Under the pieces are notes generated by a model. It did not search any database. It saw only the letters and a list, made by a program, of their open reading frames with translations, and was not told the origin of the DNA. Below are positions 1 through 18,003 of a DNA stretch of 64,000 nucleotides, in pieces. The position numbers were made by a program, and so were the translations under genes. The stretch is from Amoebidium appalachense (taxonomy: Eukaryota; Ichthyosporea): NCBI GenBank assembly GCA_963693365.1, contig CAVNZM010000011.1, positions 4,154,001 through 4,218,000 of the forward strand, written 5' to 3'. Every line of letters starts with the position of its first letter. The stretch's first letter is position 1.

Positions 1-33
1 GTGTTATGTATCAAACTGAATAAAGAGTGGTAG

Positions 34-187
34 GAATGAGCATAAACAACTGGTACTGACGGGGGATTTTGGTGTCAAGTACTTATGTTATGGAGTGTTT
101 GAAATGAGCACAAACAACAGGTATTGGAAGGAAGCACAGGTGATTACTTATCGACTTGTTTGTTGTAGGAATCAGCATAAACATGGC
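34..187. repeat. degenerate ~66-bp tandem repeat
   Basis: Three imperfect copies of a motif close to GAATGAGCAYAAACAACWGG occur at about 34, 101 and 166, giving a period near 66-67 bases. The rest of each unit has diverged strongly. It lies downstream of the visible SGT1 exons, so it is probably intronic or 3' sequence. No coding exon is seen in bases 1-949 apart from microsatellite and poly-C/poly-T DNA. Confidence 0.5.
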
Positions 188-284
188 TTATTGGCAGGAG
201 AAACAATTGGAGATTGTTACGAGCAATGTACAACAAATATTGCAGGCATTCAAAGTCAATATAGTGGCAACCATTGTCGTATTG

Positions 285-327
<43 letters not shown>

Positions 328-673
328 AAATAAATAAATAAAATAAAATGATAACAACCTAACTCGAAGAAACAAGCAGGAAGCATACAAATCAACCAGC
401 CAGCACAGCAATAAAGAGACATTTCTTTCGATCACATCCACTCTCCCCTCACTCCTACCTCTTTCCCTACCACCCATCAAACCTCTGCTTCCATTCTTCA
501 CCATTCATTGACCATCCCCCCCCCCCCCCCCCCCCCCCCCCACCCCCACCCCCAACCACCCCATCCCCCTTCACCCCACCCCTCCCAAACCTCACAAAAC
601 ATAAACGAGAACGCTCACGCACACACACACAAACACAGGCACGCACACAGCACACAAACGGAGTGCACACAGC

Positions 674-704
<31 letters not shown>

Positions 705-822
705 TTCCTCCTCGAAACCCACCCACCCCACCCACCCACTATCCACTCGCCCCCCTACCATCCTCTCCCCCCCCCCCCCCCCCCTCCCTCCCCCCTCACC
801 CCCAAACCAGCCTCCCGCCCTC

Positions 823-914
<92 letters not shown>

Positions 915-949
915 CACACGCACGCACACACACACACACACACGCACAC

Positions 950-1886
950 CTTGTCCTGTGGTGCCTCCCTAACCTCTGTGCCCTCCAGTGCAGGCCACTT
1001 CATGGGTGTGGCCTTCTTCAGTTTGATCTCCACACGTGTGCCTAGTACGTCCAGTCGGTAGTCACTGGGGTCTACATCCTGTGTGTGTGTGTTGTTGGAA
1101 GTTGGTGGTGGGGTAATGGGGGAGGAGGGGGAGAGGGGGGGGGGGGGTGGGGAGGGGGGGATTGGGGTTGGTGGGTTGGTGGGTGGGTGGGTGTGGGTGT
1201 TGGGGGGGGGGGGGGGGGAGGGGGGGAGGAGGAGACGAGTTGAGTGTGGGGGGTGGATGGGTGGGGAAAAGGGAGGGAACGGATATGTTGGCGAATGTGT
1301 CAGTATATGCATGCTTTTCAAGTGTGTGTACGCGCTTCAGATTGTGAAGAGGGCAGGGTCATACGTGTGTGCCCCCCCCTCCCCCCCTCCCCCTATAAAC
1401 CCCCCCTCTCTCTTCCCCCACGCCATCTCTCTCTCTCTCCCTCGCCCCCTTTCTCTCTCTCCCTTTGCTCCTTCCACCTTCCCAGCCGACCTCGCTCATC
1501 CTCCCCCCCCTCCCCCCCCTCCCTGGGGCCACCACGGCACCGCTGCACCCGCCGGAAAACAAGAACAACGAAAAATGAGAGATATTGACAATAATCGTCA
1601 GCCGACTCCCCAACCTCTCCATCTCAACTTTCGCTCTTCCCCTAGTCTCTCTTCCCCCCCCCCCCCCCCTCCCCCCCCCCCTCCCCCCCCCCCCCCCCAC
1701 ACACCCATCCTACTTCTTTCCCTCCCCCCTCCCTCCCTCCCCCCCCCCCCCCCCGCCCCACACACATCCCACTTCTCTCCCTCTCCCATTTCTACCCCCA
1801 CACCTTCCCATCTACCCAAAGCCGATAGTCAACCCCCTCCCCAACCCCCCAGCCCCCTCTCCTCCCACGGACTAAATTTCTCCACA

Positions 1887-1922
<36 letters not shown>

Positions 1923-2302
1923 CACATACCCCCGCCAAGTCCAAATCCAAATTGTAAGTTGCCCCCGTAGGCAGGCCAATGTCCACACTCAGGGACCTGG
2001 GCTCAACCTGCACGTGCACACCCTCCCTCTTTGCCCGCTTGACAAGCACACCCACCACCACGTGTGTGTCTGTCTGGTACCACTCGTGCTTGATCCGTAG
2101 CCCGGACGTTGTGCTTGCAGGGGGGCTTGGGTAGAGGTGGGGGCGGGGGCGGAGGGGGTGGTCGTGGTGGATGGTGGGGCGATCGTGGGTGCTGCTGGCT
2201 GTTTTGATAGTGTGTGTGTGTGTGTGTGTGTGGTGGGGTGAGGTGGGGGCGGTGTGTGTGTGTGTGTGTGTTCGTGTGTGTGCGTGCACACGTTTGTGTG
2301 TC

Positions 2303-2333
<31 letters not shown>

Positions 2334-2931
2334 CACGCACGCGCACACACGCATGTATGCATGTGTGTGTGCGTGTGAGTGCCTGCAAATTACGAGGCCG
2401 GTGGGGTTGGCAGCAAGCCGGAAGTGGCTGTGCCAGGAGAGGTGGGGTGGGGCGTGTATTTGTATGTCTGTTTGGGAAAGGAGGTACGTGGGGCAGTGGG
2501 GTGATGGGGGATGAGGAATCAGTCAACTCAATATTATAAGTACGGGGGTTCAAAGATCATAGTGGCTGCCCAGCAACTCCCCCCCCCCCCCCCCCCCTTC
2601 CCCCCCTCCCCCCCCCTCTCCCCCCTCCCCCCCCTCCCCCCCCCCCCCCCCCCCCCACCCCCCCTCCCTCCCCTCCCTCGGGACGATAACAACAGCAATA
2701 GATCTATAGCAACGACAAAAACAGGGAAGTAAAAATAAGGGGGGGGGGGGGGGGGAGGGGGAAAGGGGAGAGGGAGGGACAACCAAACCCACACCACATT
2801 CCACACTATTTGTACCATGGTCCATTTCCTCGGCAAACTACCGTTTCGACTGAAACCCCCCCCCCCCCCCCCCCCCCTTCTTCCCGGCCTCTCCCTCCAC
2901 CCCCTCCCCCACCTCTCTCCACACACACACA

Positions 2932-2966
<35 letters not shown>

Positions 2967-3131
2967 ACACACACACAACCCCATGATACGACATACCTGT
3001 GCTGGTGTACCGTTTGAAGTTGGCGCTGTCTGTGTTGGTGCCGGGGTAGCCGTGGCAGCGGGCTGTTGGTTTATTTTCAGTTTTCAGTGCACAATAATAG
3101 GAAGGGTGAGAGCCGTACGGAAAGAGTGAGG

Positions 3132-3167
<36 letters not shown>

Positions 3168-3932
3168 GTGTGCGTGCGTGTGTTGTATGTGTGTGTGTGA
3201 CAGTATGTGGATGTGTTTGAAGACCAAAGGGAATGAAGCGGATGGGGAGGAAGATGGGTGGGGCCACGGGCGGCTGGGTGGGTGCCGTAGGGGAGGTGGG
3301 GTGGTGAGAGGGGGGACAGGAAGGGGAGGGGGTGGGGGTGGGGGGAGGGGGTTAGAATCCCAATACGAAATAGTTTTCGAGTGAAGGAACTGAACCTATA
3401 ATGTCAATACCTGGCAAAAAGAAACCAATTTCCCCCCCTCCCCCCCCCCCCCCCCCCCTCCCCCCCCCCCTTTTCCCCACCCAGTCACCCACCCCCAACT
3501 TCCCCATACACAGTCACACAAACACCAACTCCACCCAGCTTATAAACCAGAAGAAGTAAAAAGGAAACAAAGAATGACTCCTCTGTACAAAGGATCCAGA
3601 CACCCAAGCAACCCAGCTCCCCATTATGGGCACTGCTGCTAGACAAGAAACTTCACGAAATCCACTCCTTCCCCACGCCCTAATCTAGTTACTCGCTCTC
3701 AAACGCTTCTTGGGAAATGCCTGACAAACTAACCACATACCAGCGCTATCGCCTCCGTACCCCAACCCTTGGCCCTTCTTAAAAGCTGACACCACAGAGC
3801 TACAAAAACACACTCACAGAAACTAAAGCGACCCTCCCCCCTATCCCCCTTTTACAAAGCTCACAAGTCACTTATCTAGGCCCACACCCAACCAGCAAAG
3901 ACAAGTAGACACGGGCACACACACACACGCAC

Positions 3933-3998
<66 letters not shown>

Positions 3999-4503
3999 AC
4001 ACACACACACACACACACACACTCACCCACACACCCACTCACACACCCACACACACACACTCAACCACCCACACATCTCACCACAAACATACACGCACAA
4101 ACACACGCACACACACCTGCGTGTCCAGATCCATTAAATCCTCCTCATCCATCTCGCTCTCACACTTTCTAATCCACGTCTGGAAGCTCCTGTTGTCGGG
4201 TGACAACGCAAACCCCGTCTTGAACGCCTGCCGTGCTGTCACGTACTCATCCATGTTGAATAGGGCCAGCCCCTTTTGCATGTAAGCAAACCAGCTGCTT
4301 GCATCTTGCTTGATTGCCTTGGTCGCATCTTCGTTTGCCTCAAGATACTCTTCGAGCTTGTTGCGTGTCGCTGCGCGCTTGGAGAGGTAGGCAGGGTTGT
4401 TTGGTTCGTGTGTGAGTGCCTGTGTGTAATACTTCAGCGCGCCCTCGTAGTTTTCCTCCACAAAACACTCGTTCGCTTTTGCGTAAGTGCTTGCACCCGC
4501 CAT
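950..4503 (-). CDS. SGT1: SGT1 (SUGT1) co-chaperone, TPR + CS domains, 3' end off-window
   Basis: SGT1 is an HSP90 co-chaperone that links client proteins and SCF ubiquitin ligases. Four exons are visible on the minus strand: 4503-4117 (129 codons), 3062-2997 (22 codons), about 2198-1930, and 1078-950 (43 codons). Exon 1 starts at [14 protein letters not shown] and encodes three TPR motifs with an acidic end (DEEDLMDLD). Exon 2 is a Pro/Ala/Thr linker. Exons 3-4 form the CS (p23-like) domain, with [28 protein letters not shown] and the family hallmark [19 protein letters not shown]. Exons 1, 2 and 4 are all phase 0. Exon 3 fits only if the six-G run at 2120-2125 is one base short: the reading before it is a P/A/T linker and the reading after it is the CS domain. 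Donors are GTGTGT, GTATGT, GTATGT and GTGTGC. The SGS domain should lie to the left of the window. The family assignment is firm; exon 3's upstream edge is less certain. Confidence 0.88.
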
Positions 4504-5445
4504 CTTCTTGTGCGCGTGCTGTGACCTTAAACAAAGATGTATTAAATAACCTCTTGATTTTGTACGTTCTTTCTTTCTCCTCCCTCACGCCGTTCTGTCT
4601 GTTCTTGAAACTGTTTCCGGATTTTTCGTTTTTTCGTGCTGCTCTGTAAACCAATGAAAAGAATTCGCGTAGTAGCCTAGTAAGGATGTAAAGGATGACG
4701 CTTCACCTAAGAGCAAGGTGTGGTACCGTTTCGTTAACAAAGTTTAGGAATCAGAAAGCACCATGGGTCGCTTTTCAGAACAGTAAACAGTGCTGCTCAT
4801 AAAAATATCTGGAACATAAACCAAGCTAACAATACAAACTGTTAAATAAACACAGATGAAAGCAGCTCATAACAAACCAGGTGTGTATATTGTTTATATA
4901 TCCAGGGGTTACGAATTGGGAATTAAAGCAAGCATATCTCTCATGACCCGGATCGGTTTGCGCCTATCGGCTCGGACCATTCCTGTGCAACTGACGCACT
5001 GGCCGCCACTAGCCCGCCACTCGCACCGCCGGTGTTACCGTTTTCTCTTTTCATTCCTGCAGCTTGGGGCCTTTTCTTTCTACCACCGAAGCTGGGCAAA
5101 TTTGGTTGAACAGACCCATTACCAGAAACAAGAATTTAGGGAAAGAAAATATTTTTCAAAGGAGTTCAAAGCTTAGGTTTTATTTGTGCCCTTGATTTAC
5201 ATCCTGCTCAATTCTATCCTCCTTTAGCTGCGAAATGGTTGCTGAGATCCAGGAGTGCCGTGAATCCAGAAATATCTCACCCTCACTGAGCTGGCACAAT
5301 CAATACAGCATAGTTCATGTTTTTCAGTACGATATTGGCCAGTTTCTCGTGCATGCATAGTTTGGAAGACATATAACGCATCCTGCTTTGCCATTTTTCC
5401 TGGTCAAATCCTCTGGATAGCACTAGTGCCAGCTGAAATACAAGA
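4504..5445. promoter_or_regulatory. divergent intergenic region between SGT1 and the SIKE-like gene
   Basis: This 942-base stretch separates two start codons facing away from each other, so it should hold both promoters. Unlike most of the window it has almost no homopolymer or dinucleotide tracts. A CCAAT box (AAACCAATGAAA) lies near 4650. The open frame 4856-5176 has no family resemblance and is probably chance. I see no clear TATA element. Confidence 0.4.
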
Positions 5446-11551
<6,106 letters not shown>

Positions 11552-11870
11552 ATTGGGCAGGTGCTCACGTAAGGTGATGCAGGCTCATTGATCTGCTGGC
11601 GTAGATGTTGAGATGTAAAAGATTCCGACTGTATTTATGTCGCAGATGTCCACTCATGTGCTAGGTTTTCCGTTATGTGTGACGGGATTATAAGAGAGAG
11701 ATAGAAGGGGGAGGGAGGGAAGGGGGGGGGGGGGGGGGGGGGGGGGGAGGGCTTCTTCATAGATCTTATAATACAGTGGTTCTTGAGCTTTGTACATCTC
11801 ACGGCATGTGTAATGTTCTCTTCATTTTTTCCTCCGGGACCCTAATTGCCGTTAGAAAAGCTGGGGGAGG

Positions 11871-11902
<32 letters not shown>

Positions 11903-12151
11903 TATACATACGCGCTAGACAGTGTAATACAATCAAAGTTTTGCAGCCCGGAGCTGCGGCAGTGTCCCATGAATGAATGATATAGCCCTATGGGTATGAA
12001 ATTAAAGTCCACTCTCACGTGTACCGTTACTTAAAACCATGTATGCATTTATAGTTTTTGCACCTGACAGCTTAATATGTATATTTTGTAGGAGGGGTGT
12101 GCATATCGTAGTCGACCTGTTCAATAGAAGGTGCTGGCTCAGGACCACACA

Positions 12152-12196
<45 letters not shown>

Positions 12197-12640
12197 GCAC
12201 GCACACACTACACACACGCACGCACACACGGAGCTGGCACACACACACACAAGCAGTTTTTTCTGTTGTCTGAGTCCTTCAGTCCTTCACAATACATTGG
12301 GCAGTGCACTCTCGCTGGTATTAATATAGATTAGATATATAATACTGACCAACTTGATTATAGTATTTGTCATTGATAGTGATCATGACGTCAGTTACAG
12401 TGAAATAATGATATTTTCCCCAAACCATCTTAGTAACGTTTGAAGGTAAGACATATACCTGTCGGCATGTGCACGTGTATGCAGAATCGGCGAGCGGCTT
12501 CCCGGGCCCGATGCATGTGACCATGCACATTTATGGTCATGGAATCCCACATACTGAAAGCTTTTAATTCATGCATATATGATCAAGCATTCACCTCTCC
12601 CGGGCCCTGCAATTCATGATCATTATGGCCCGATGATGCT

Positions 12641-12727
<87 letters not shown>

Positions 12728-12801
12728 GTGACCGCACTCATGCGGTGCGTGTACGTGTGTGGTGTGTGTGTGTGTGTGTGTGTGCACGTGTGTGTGTCTG
12801 T

Positions 12802-12849
<48 letters not shown>

Positions 12850-12992
12850 TGTGGTGGATGTGTGTGTGGTGTGTGCGGGTGACGGCACACATGCGGTGTG
12901 TGTGTGCACGTGTGCGTGTATTTGAGCCCGCCTGCAGCTGTGCGAAATACTGGGTCATGACAACCCTGGTTTGGGCTACATATGACTACTAC
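11552..12992. other. intergenic DNA downstream of the SIKE-like gene
   Basis: The interval contains 3'-flanking sequence, poly-G runs at 11726-11747 and 11876-11902, (CA)n at 12158-12193 and (GT)n tracts at 12646-12717 and 12800-12846. The 69-residue minus-strand frame at 12321-12530 has no recognisable family and no splice support. No gene is called. Confidence 0.5.
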
Positions 12993-13135
12993 TCAGCCGT
13001 CCGTTTTTTTCAAAGTTTCCTTACTTTTCCGAAAGTTCTCTCTCAGAGCATCTCCTAGATCTTCTGCTTCTTCTTCTTCTTCTTCTTCTCCTTCTTCTTC
13101 TCCTTCTTCTTCTTCTTCTTCTTTTTTTTTTTCTC
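12993..13135 (-). CDS. candidate C-terminal exon, poly-Glu then basic tail
   Basis: On the minus strand a GAA/GAG-rich microsatellite reads as poly-glutamate. It runs into AEDLGDALRENFRKSKETLK and a stop at 12993-12995. That tail has normal codon and residue diversity, unlike the simple-repeat frames nearby, so I take it as a real C-terminus. The upstream edge is unclear because the frame continues into GGC/GGT and poly-C repeat. It could be the last exon of the membrane-protein gene further upstream on the same strand or of another gene; no function is inferred. Confidence 0.35.
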
Positions 13136-13192
13136 GATGCATGTAGTCGTGGCGGCGGCGGCGGCGGTAGTGGTGGTGGTGGTGGTGGTGGT

Positions 13193-13247
<55 letters not shown>

Positions 13248-13261
13248 GAGGGCGCTATTAC

Positions 13262-13625
13262 GTTCGAAGTACATACCATACAATGGACTTTTTTTTTTTT
13301 TTTTAAAAAAAAAGGAACAACACGACGCAGAGTGCAGACCACACATAAAGAGTAATGCATATAAAGCAGAGCCCATGATCATCAGGAGGGGCCCACGTCA
13401 TCCACATTACTAACGGCGAGTTTCGTCCCCGGGCACATCGCAAAGAAATGAACTCAGACATCTCAAAGCTTTACTTAAACGTTAACAACGGTGGGTCACT
13501 TTGTTTTGATCAGAGACGAGCAGGGCCGCCACAGTACTTATGCGAGCAGGCAACAGGCAACTGAGGGTAGCGGGAAAGGCCGGGTGTTAAGGTTATAGCA
13601 GTATGTAAGCCGCTTAGCAAGAACA
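13262..13625. repeat. interspersed repeat, copy 1
   Basis: About 300 bases here match 60910-61195 in the same orientation, at roughly 75-85% identity by eye. Shared blocks include AAGCAGAGCCCAT, GGCCCACGTCATCCAC, GATCAGAGACGAGCAGGG and GGGAAAGGCCGG. This copy contains a poly-T/poly-A insertion near 13290-13313 that the other lacks. No coding frame spans it, so it is probably a non-autonomous dispersed element. Confidence 0.65.
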
Positions 13626-13763
13626 GGGGTGTGGTGGGGGGGAGGTGGGGGGAGGTGGGGAGGGGGGGGGGGGGGGGGGGGGGGTAAGGGGAGGAGGTTT
13701 CGAGTCTTTGTGGTTACCTTTGAAACCAAGCGGTGAGAAATGACAAATATACCGGACATCAAA

Positions 13764-13795
13764 TTTTTTTTTTTTTTTTGATGCCACACTTTATT
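13764..13795 (-). other. genomic poly-A run preceded by AATAAA (retroposed 3' end)
   Basis: On the minus strand AATAAA (13795-13790) is followed after 10 bases by 16 consecutive A residues (13779-13764). This is the arrangement of a processed mRNA 3' end written into the genome. Sequence up to several hundred bases upstream on the same strand (13797-14500) would be the retroposed body. I cannot see a clear gene in it, and a target duplication was not identified. Confidence 0.45.
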
Positions 13796-14497
13796 CTCAA
13801 AAAAACGGCCAACTATTCACATACGCACCATTGCCGTTGTCAGGGATTAATGTTGTGGTTAATCAAGAAGAACCATTCATAGAGTAAAAGAGTCGCATCT
13901 CAAATATACTTAGTGCATGCTCTGTAGGTACCACCGAGTACTAGTGGGTAGTTCAAGGCATTCATACTTCTCAGTACCAAATATTTACATACTTCATTAT
14001 AGTCATGATGTGCATTAATATATTAACAACTGGATCTCATTGGTTAATTAAACATCGCACTGGGCCGTGGGTTGGGACTCTTCGGTGTGGCTGGTGGGTC
14101 CCTCGGGTTTAATTTGCAGATTCTGAATGGGAAGAAGGGCAAATTTCAGAATGTAGTACAATGGAAAACCAGGGCGGAGTTTTAACCTCTTTCAGCCCAC
14201 CACTTCCACAACTTGCGCTTTCAAACTGGTTATTCAATCCACACGCTCTAAAAGCAACCTTTAAAGCAGCCTTTGCCAACAGCTGGTTGTAAGCTAGACT
14301 TTCCTGATCTTTCACTTGCATGTATATGTGAGGGAGAGCCGCAAGCAGTTGTTGTATGATAGTATGTGTGTGTCCATGCTTGTGAGTCACCGGGACCTGG
14401 TACTGTTTCCATGTGTGCTCTATATCGATACAGTAGCTCGCATAACCACAATGTCACGTTTACAGTGTGTGCACAGTCCTGCATGTGTGTGTGTGGT

Positions 14498-14620
14498 TCA
14501 GTAGACTAATAGATTGTTGTCACTGACACTTATGGCATAAGATATAAAACTTCCAGCAATGAGATGGGCTGTTGTTAATTGTGTTATCAAACATGTTCGA
14601 TGCATGCTCTTTCTACGGAA

Positions 14621-14655
<35 letters not shown>

Positions 14656-16299
14656 AGAGGGGGGGCACGTGTATTTGCAAGGATGGCAACAACAAACAAA
14701 AACAACCCACTCCAAAAACCACCTGTTCACTGTCGCATTGTGTTTCCAAACCAAATCCACAACCGTGACACCCACCCACACCACCCACCTGCTCATTTGC
14801 CTCATGATGCGTTGACGAGTTCATCTCTGCAGGGCGCTGGTCCCCCCACACCGACCAATTCAACCAACCCTTTCTTGTCGTCTTGTAGCTCACTAACTGA
14901 AGAACGGGTGGGCGTGCGGGCACCTCCCATCTTGCCTGTAACGCTTGCGTACAGAATTGATCCAAGGCCTGTACGGCGACGGAGAAACGAACCATCGAAG
15001 ACCAACCGACGCACGCATTGATGGTGTGGTAGGGTTTAAACTGGTTGAATAGCATCAAAACCATGTACGCTATGATGGTGACACCCAAAGTACGGAGGTT
15101 GGCATACATGTCGTTGAAGCGGATGGACGCAGGGCTTGCTTTAAAGAGGTAGTACCCACTTAAAGGAGCGTAGACTAGGCCTAGGCCTACCAACCCAGCC
15201 ACTCCATAGCGGGTACCCCGGGGATGATGATAGTCTACTACACGCCAAACTACATATGACGGCATACATATGGAAAAACTCAGCAGAGTCCACCCCAGTG
15301 CCCACATCAATAGAGTGCGATTATGTAACCGCATACTGGGACTGCGATTGTTGAATACATGTGCTATTATCCGTTGGCGCAGAGCCAGAACAGAAAAGAA
15401 GAAGAAACCAAAAATATAACGATTGTAAACGTGGCGAATACAATGTTGGCAGTGTAGGTTTTCTGTGTGTTTAAAACCTCAGGCTTGGAATAGTCCAGGT
15501 CCAGGGGGAACTCATTAAACACAAAGAGATATGACGAAGACATAAATAGCGTTGTAATAATATTCAGGCTGCCAACCGTAAATAGCAGTACCAAATATAG
15601 ACGTCCACGCGATTTCACCACTGCGTGGTTCCGATGGCGATACACGAGCGCAGCAATGACGAACAGGGGCAAAACCCCCAAAAGCGTAAATATGGCCTCA
15701 TACTTAAAGATCTGCCAGCCATCCTTTCTCGCTTTTCCGACCACCGACCTGAAAGTTTCGACTTGGCTCCGGAGCCCATCCTCTGCCGCATGCACCGCCG
15801 TGGCGTCATATGGGTGCTGGTTTTGCGTAAAACTCACTCGTTCTTGGGCGATCTTTAACTCATCGGATGCTAGATACACCGTCACGTAAGGGGAGAACGC
15901 AGTGACATTTGTGCAGAGATCCAGAAACAAAGTCTCGATGCCTATGGCAACAATCAGTACGATAAAGTGAGCCAAAAACGTTTGCTTCAAATACGAGCGT
16001 GCGTTGGCCCTCCGTTTCTCCTTGTACACCCGTTTCTGCCCCTCAACATCCTCCCCAGAGCCTTCCTCGGTGTCTTTCTTTAACAGTTCCAGGTGATGGC
16101 TCTTCTTCCCTTCCGTGCTATTTTTAGTCTCCGGGCGGTCACGTGATTGCGGGATGATAGGGTTGCCCTCTACTACAACGTTAACAATCGCTCCTCCCTC
16201 CAAACTGGATGCTGTGGTGCTATCGATTCTTAGTTTTGCACTTGCGGTTGGGTGAAGGGAAAAGGGGGCTATGGGCGACGTTGTGGATGGCTGCTGCAT
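14498..16299 (-). pseudogene. multipass membrane protein, GPCR-like, with one frameshift
   Basis: Two minus-strand open frames abut. The first starts at ATG 16299 (MQQPSTTSPIAPF) and stops at 15367 after 310 residues. The second overlaps it in another frame, is open upstream of its first ATG at 15334, and continues toward 14498. The first holds a polar N-terminus with a basic stretch (KRVYKEKRRANARS), a membrane helix LAHFIVLIVAIGIETLFLDL, a long loop, then helices around LLGVLPLFVIAALVY, LYLVLLFTVGSLNIITTLF and IVFATFTIVIFLVSSSF. The second adds helices around LGWTLLSFSICMPSYVVW, GLVGLGLVYAPLSGYYLF and LGVTIIAYMVLMLF. Joined by a one-base shift near 15370 this gives seven helices. The motif YRHRNHAVVKSRGRLYL resembles the loop before helix 3 in protist receptors fused to RGS domains, but no RGS domain is visible. 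The last part of the second frame runs into a Cys/Pro-rich tail and then poly-C, so the true coding end is probably near 14,950. The family call is tentative. Confidence 0.5.
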
Positions 16300-16320
16300 C
16301 TCGGAACAAACACCTCTGGG

Positions 16321-16480
16321 GGCACAATGACTGTTTGTGCGTGATGTGTGCGCGGGCAGTAAGGAGTACTTGAAGCCTTTAAGCCATTTATAGTTGTGGG
16401 CACAATGACTGTTTGTGCGTGACACGGTATGTGTGTGCGGGCAGTAAGGAGTACTTGAAGACTTTAAGCCATTTATAGTT
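16321..16480. repeat. 78-bp tandem duplication at the 5' end of the membrane-protein gene
   Basis: Two near-identical copies start at 16321 and 16399 (GGCACAATGACTGTTTGTGC). The second copy has a small insertion around GACACGGTATG. The duplication lies just upstream of the chosen start codon. Confidence 0.75.
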
Positions 16481-17509
16481 GTGTTGTCTCAAAAACAAGG
16501 CGTGGAACCTGCATGGTCGGTAAACAAGAGGTTTTGGGATGTGGTGAAGGACAGAAACCGATTGTGGGAAACATTAATTTGCAGTCAAACAACTCTCGCA
16601 AACACACCTGTGAACACACACATAGGATAGGGCACACGTGAATACACGGCACATACACCTGAACACTTTCTGCACGTATTTAGGGTGAATGAACGTCAAG
16701 CAAGCACTCACGTACTGCAGACATGCCCATGTATCCACAGGCAGAAAAATACACACAAACGCGCGCGCTCGCACGCGCGCGCGCGCACACACACACACAA
16801 ACTATTATGATTGCATTACTCATGTATTCATAGCTCCTTCATGTCCAGCAGAGTCATTGCCAGGTATCATGCAGTATAACATCACATGAGTAAAGTCTGA
16901 CTTTGCTGCCTGTCAAACCCCACAGCGAGCTGATCTAAGTGCATGTACTCAGAATGGTTGCCTTTCAGTTGAACAAAAGCTCCAGATCCGTGTGCAGCGT
17001 GTGTGATCGGCCAACAACATGCTCTGCTTGAAAGAAGAGCCAGAATATTTGTAGAAAGTTTCAATTTGCTGCTGAGTTTATCTTACGGCATGCGCAAGCA
17101 CTTCAACCAAGGCGACGTATCAAAATAAAAAGTGCACATAGGCTATGTGTCATGATACACACTATTCCGCCTGTCCCCAACGAAACTCGAAGGGACTAAA
17201 GAAACAAACACAAGGCTGCCAGGAAGGTGCATGTCACACCGTCACCGTGATAAGGAAACACTACACATAAGTGCAACAGGACAGAACGAACCCACCGTGA
17301 CTTTTCATGGCCATGCGCCCATGGGTCAGGAGCAGGGTATGAAATTACTAATGTGTGTATGGGGACAACTTCAAGAAGTTAATAAACAGCACATTCCCCC
17401 CCACTTCAAGAAGCCACGCTCACAGAATTGACACTGGAAGTGGAACCTCGAAAAGTATCCCTAACTTTTTATTAGGGGCTCTAATACAGCCATAATGGTA
17501 AATAAAAAA
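16481..17509. other. intergenic DNA without a supported gene
   Basis: Mixed-composition sequence with a short alternating CG/CA tract at 16759-16799 and a decayed copy of the CCCCTAAA-type repeat around 17462-17490. Short open frames (for example 16882-17064 minus and 17231-17431 plus) lack start context, splice support or recognisable motifs. Confidence 0.4.
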
Positions 17510-17964
17510 TACCCCTAAAAGACGGTTGGTGGTTTTATTAGGGCCATCCAAGCGGGGGAAGCGATAAGGCGTTATAATGGCACCAGCCAAAAACCCACTT
17601 CAAGCCCTGACCGGCATGAGTATGATGAGGGCCGATGGGTCTGGCTCACTGAGTCAAGACATTGGACGGCTATACCGTACCCAAAAATACCTAAACCCAA
17701 ACCTAGATTTTAAACCCAGATGTCACGCATGCGGCATGACCGCCGCTTCGCATCACGCCTATGTATTATAACAAAACAAAGAAGTGTATGCTATAATGAA
17801 GCATTATAAAACATACAAATATTTAATGTTGCGTATTAAGATAATATTTTTAGGCCGAAAATGTACCAGAAATATACCTAACATCTTAGTTCTTGGCGTT
17901 TTCTTGCTTCTTCTTGTTGTCGCTGAAGATTTGGGTTTGGGTTTAGGAATCTAGAAGGCCCCCC

Positions 17965-18003
<39 letters not shown>

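Noticed and set aside
755-1970. Long Pro/His/Gly/Cys-rich open frames on both strands
   Set aside because: They are translations of (CA)n, (GT)n, poly-C and poly-G, which lack stop codons in most frames. The same applies to most long frames elsewhere, such as 4856-5176, 5283-5972, 35365-36147, 37122-38219 and 39578-41014.
11781-11850. CAGTGGTTCTTGAGC start with CCGGGACCC, resembling hAT MITE ends
   Set aside because: No matching inverted end or 8-base target duplication was found nearby, so the resemblance is too weak to call.
17577-17771. 64-residue ORF inside the TACCCCTAAA element
   Set aside because: Short, no recognisable domain, and part of it consists of the nested AAACCCA repeats.
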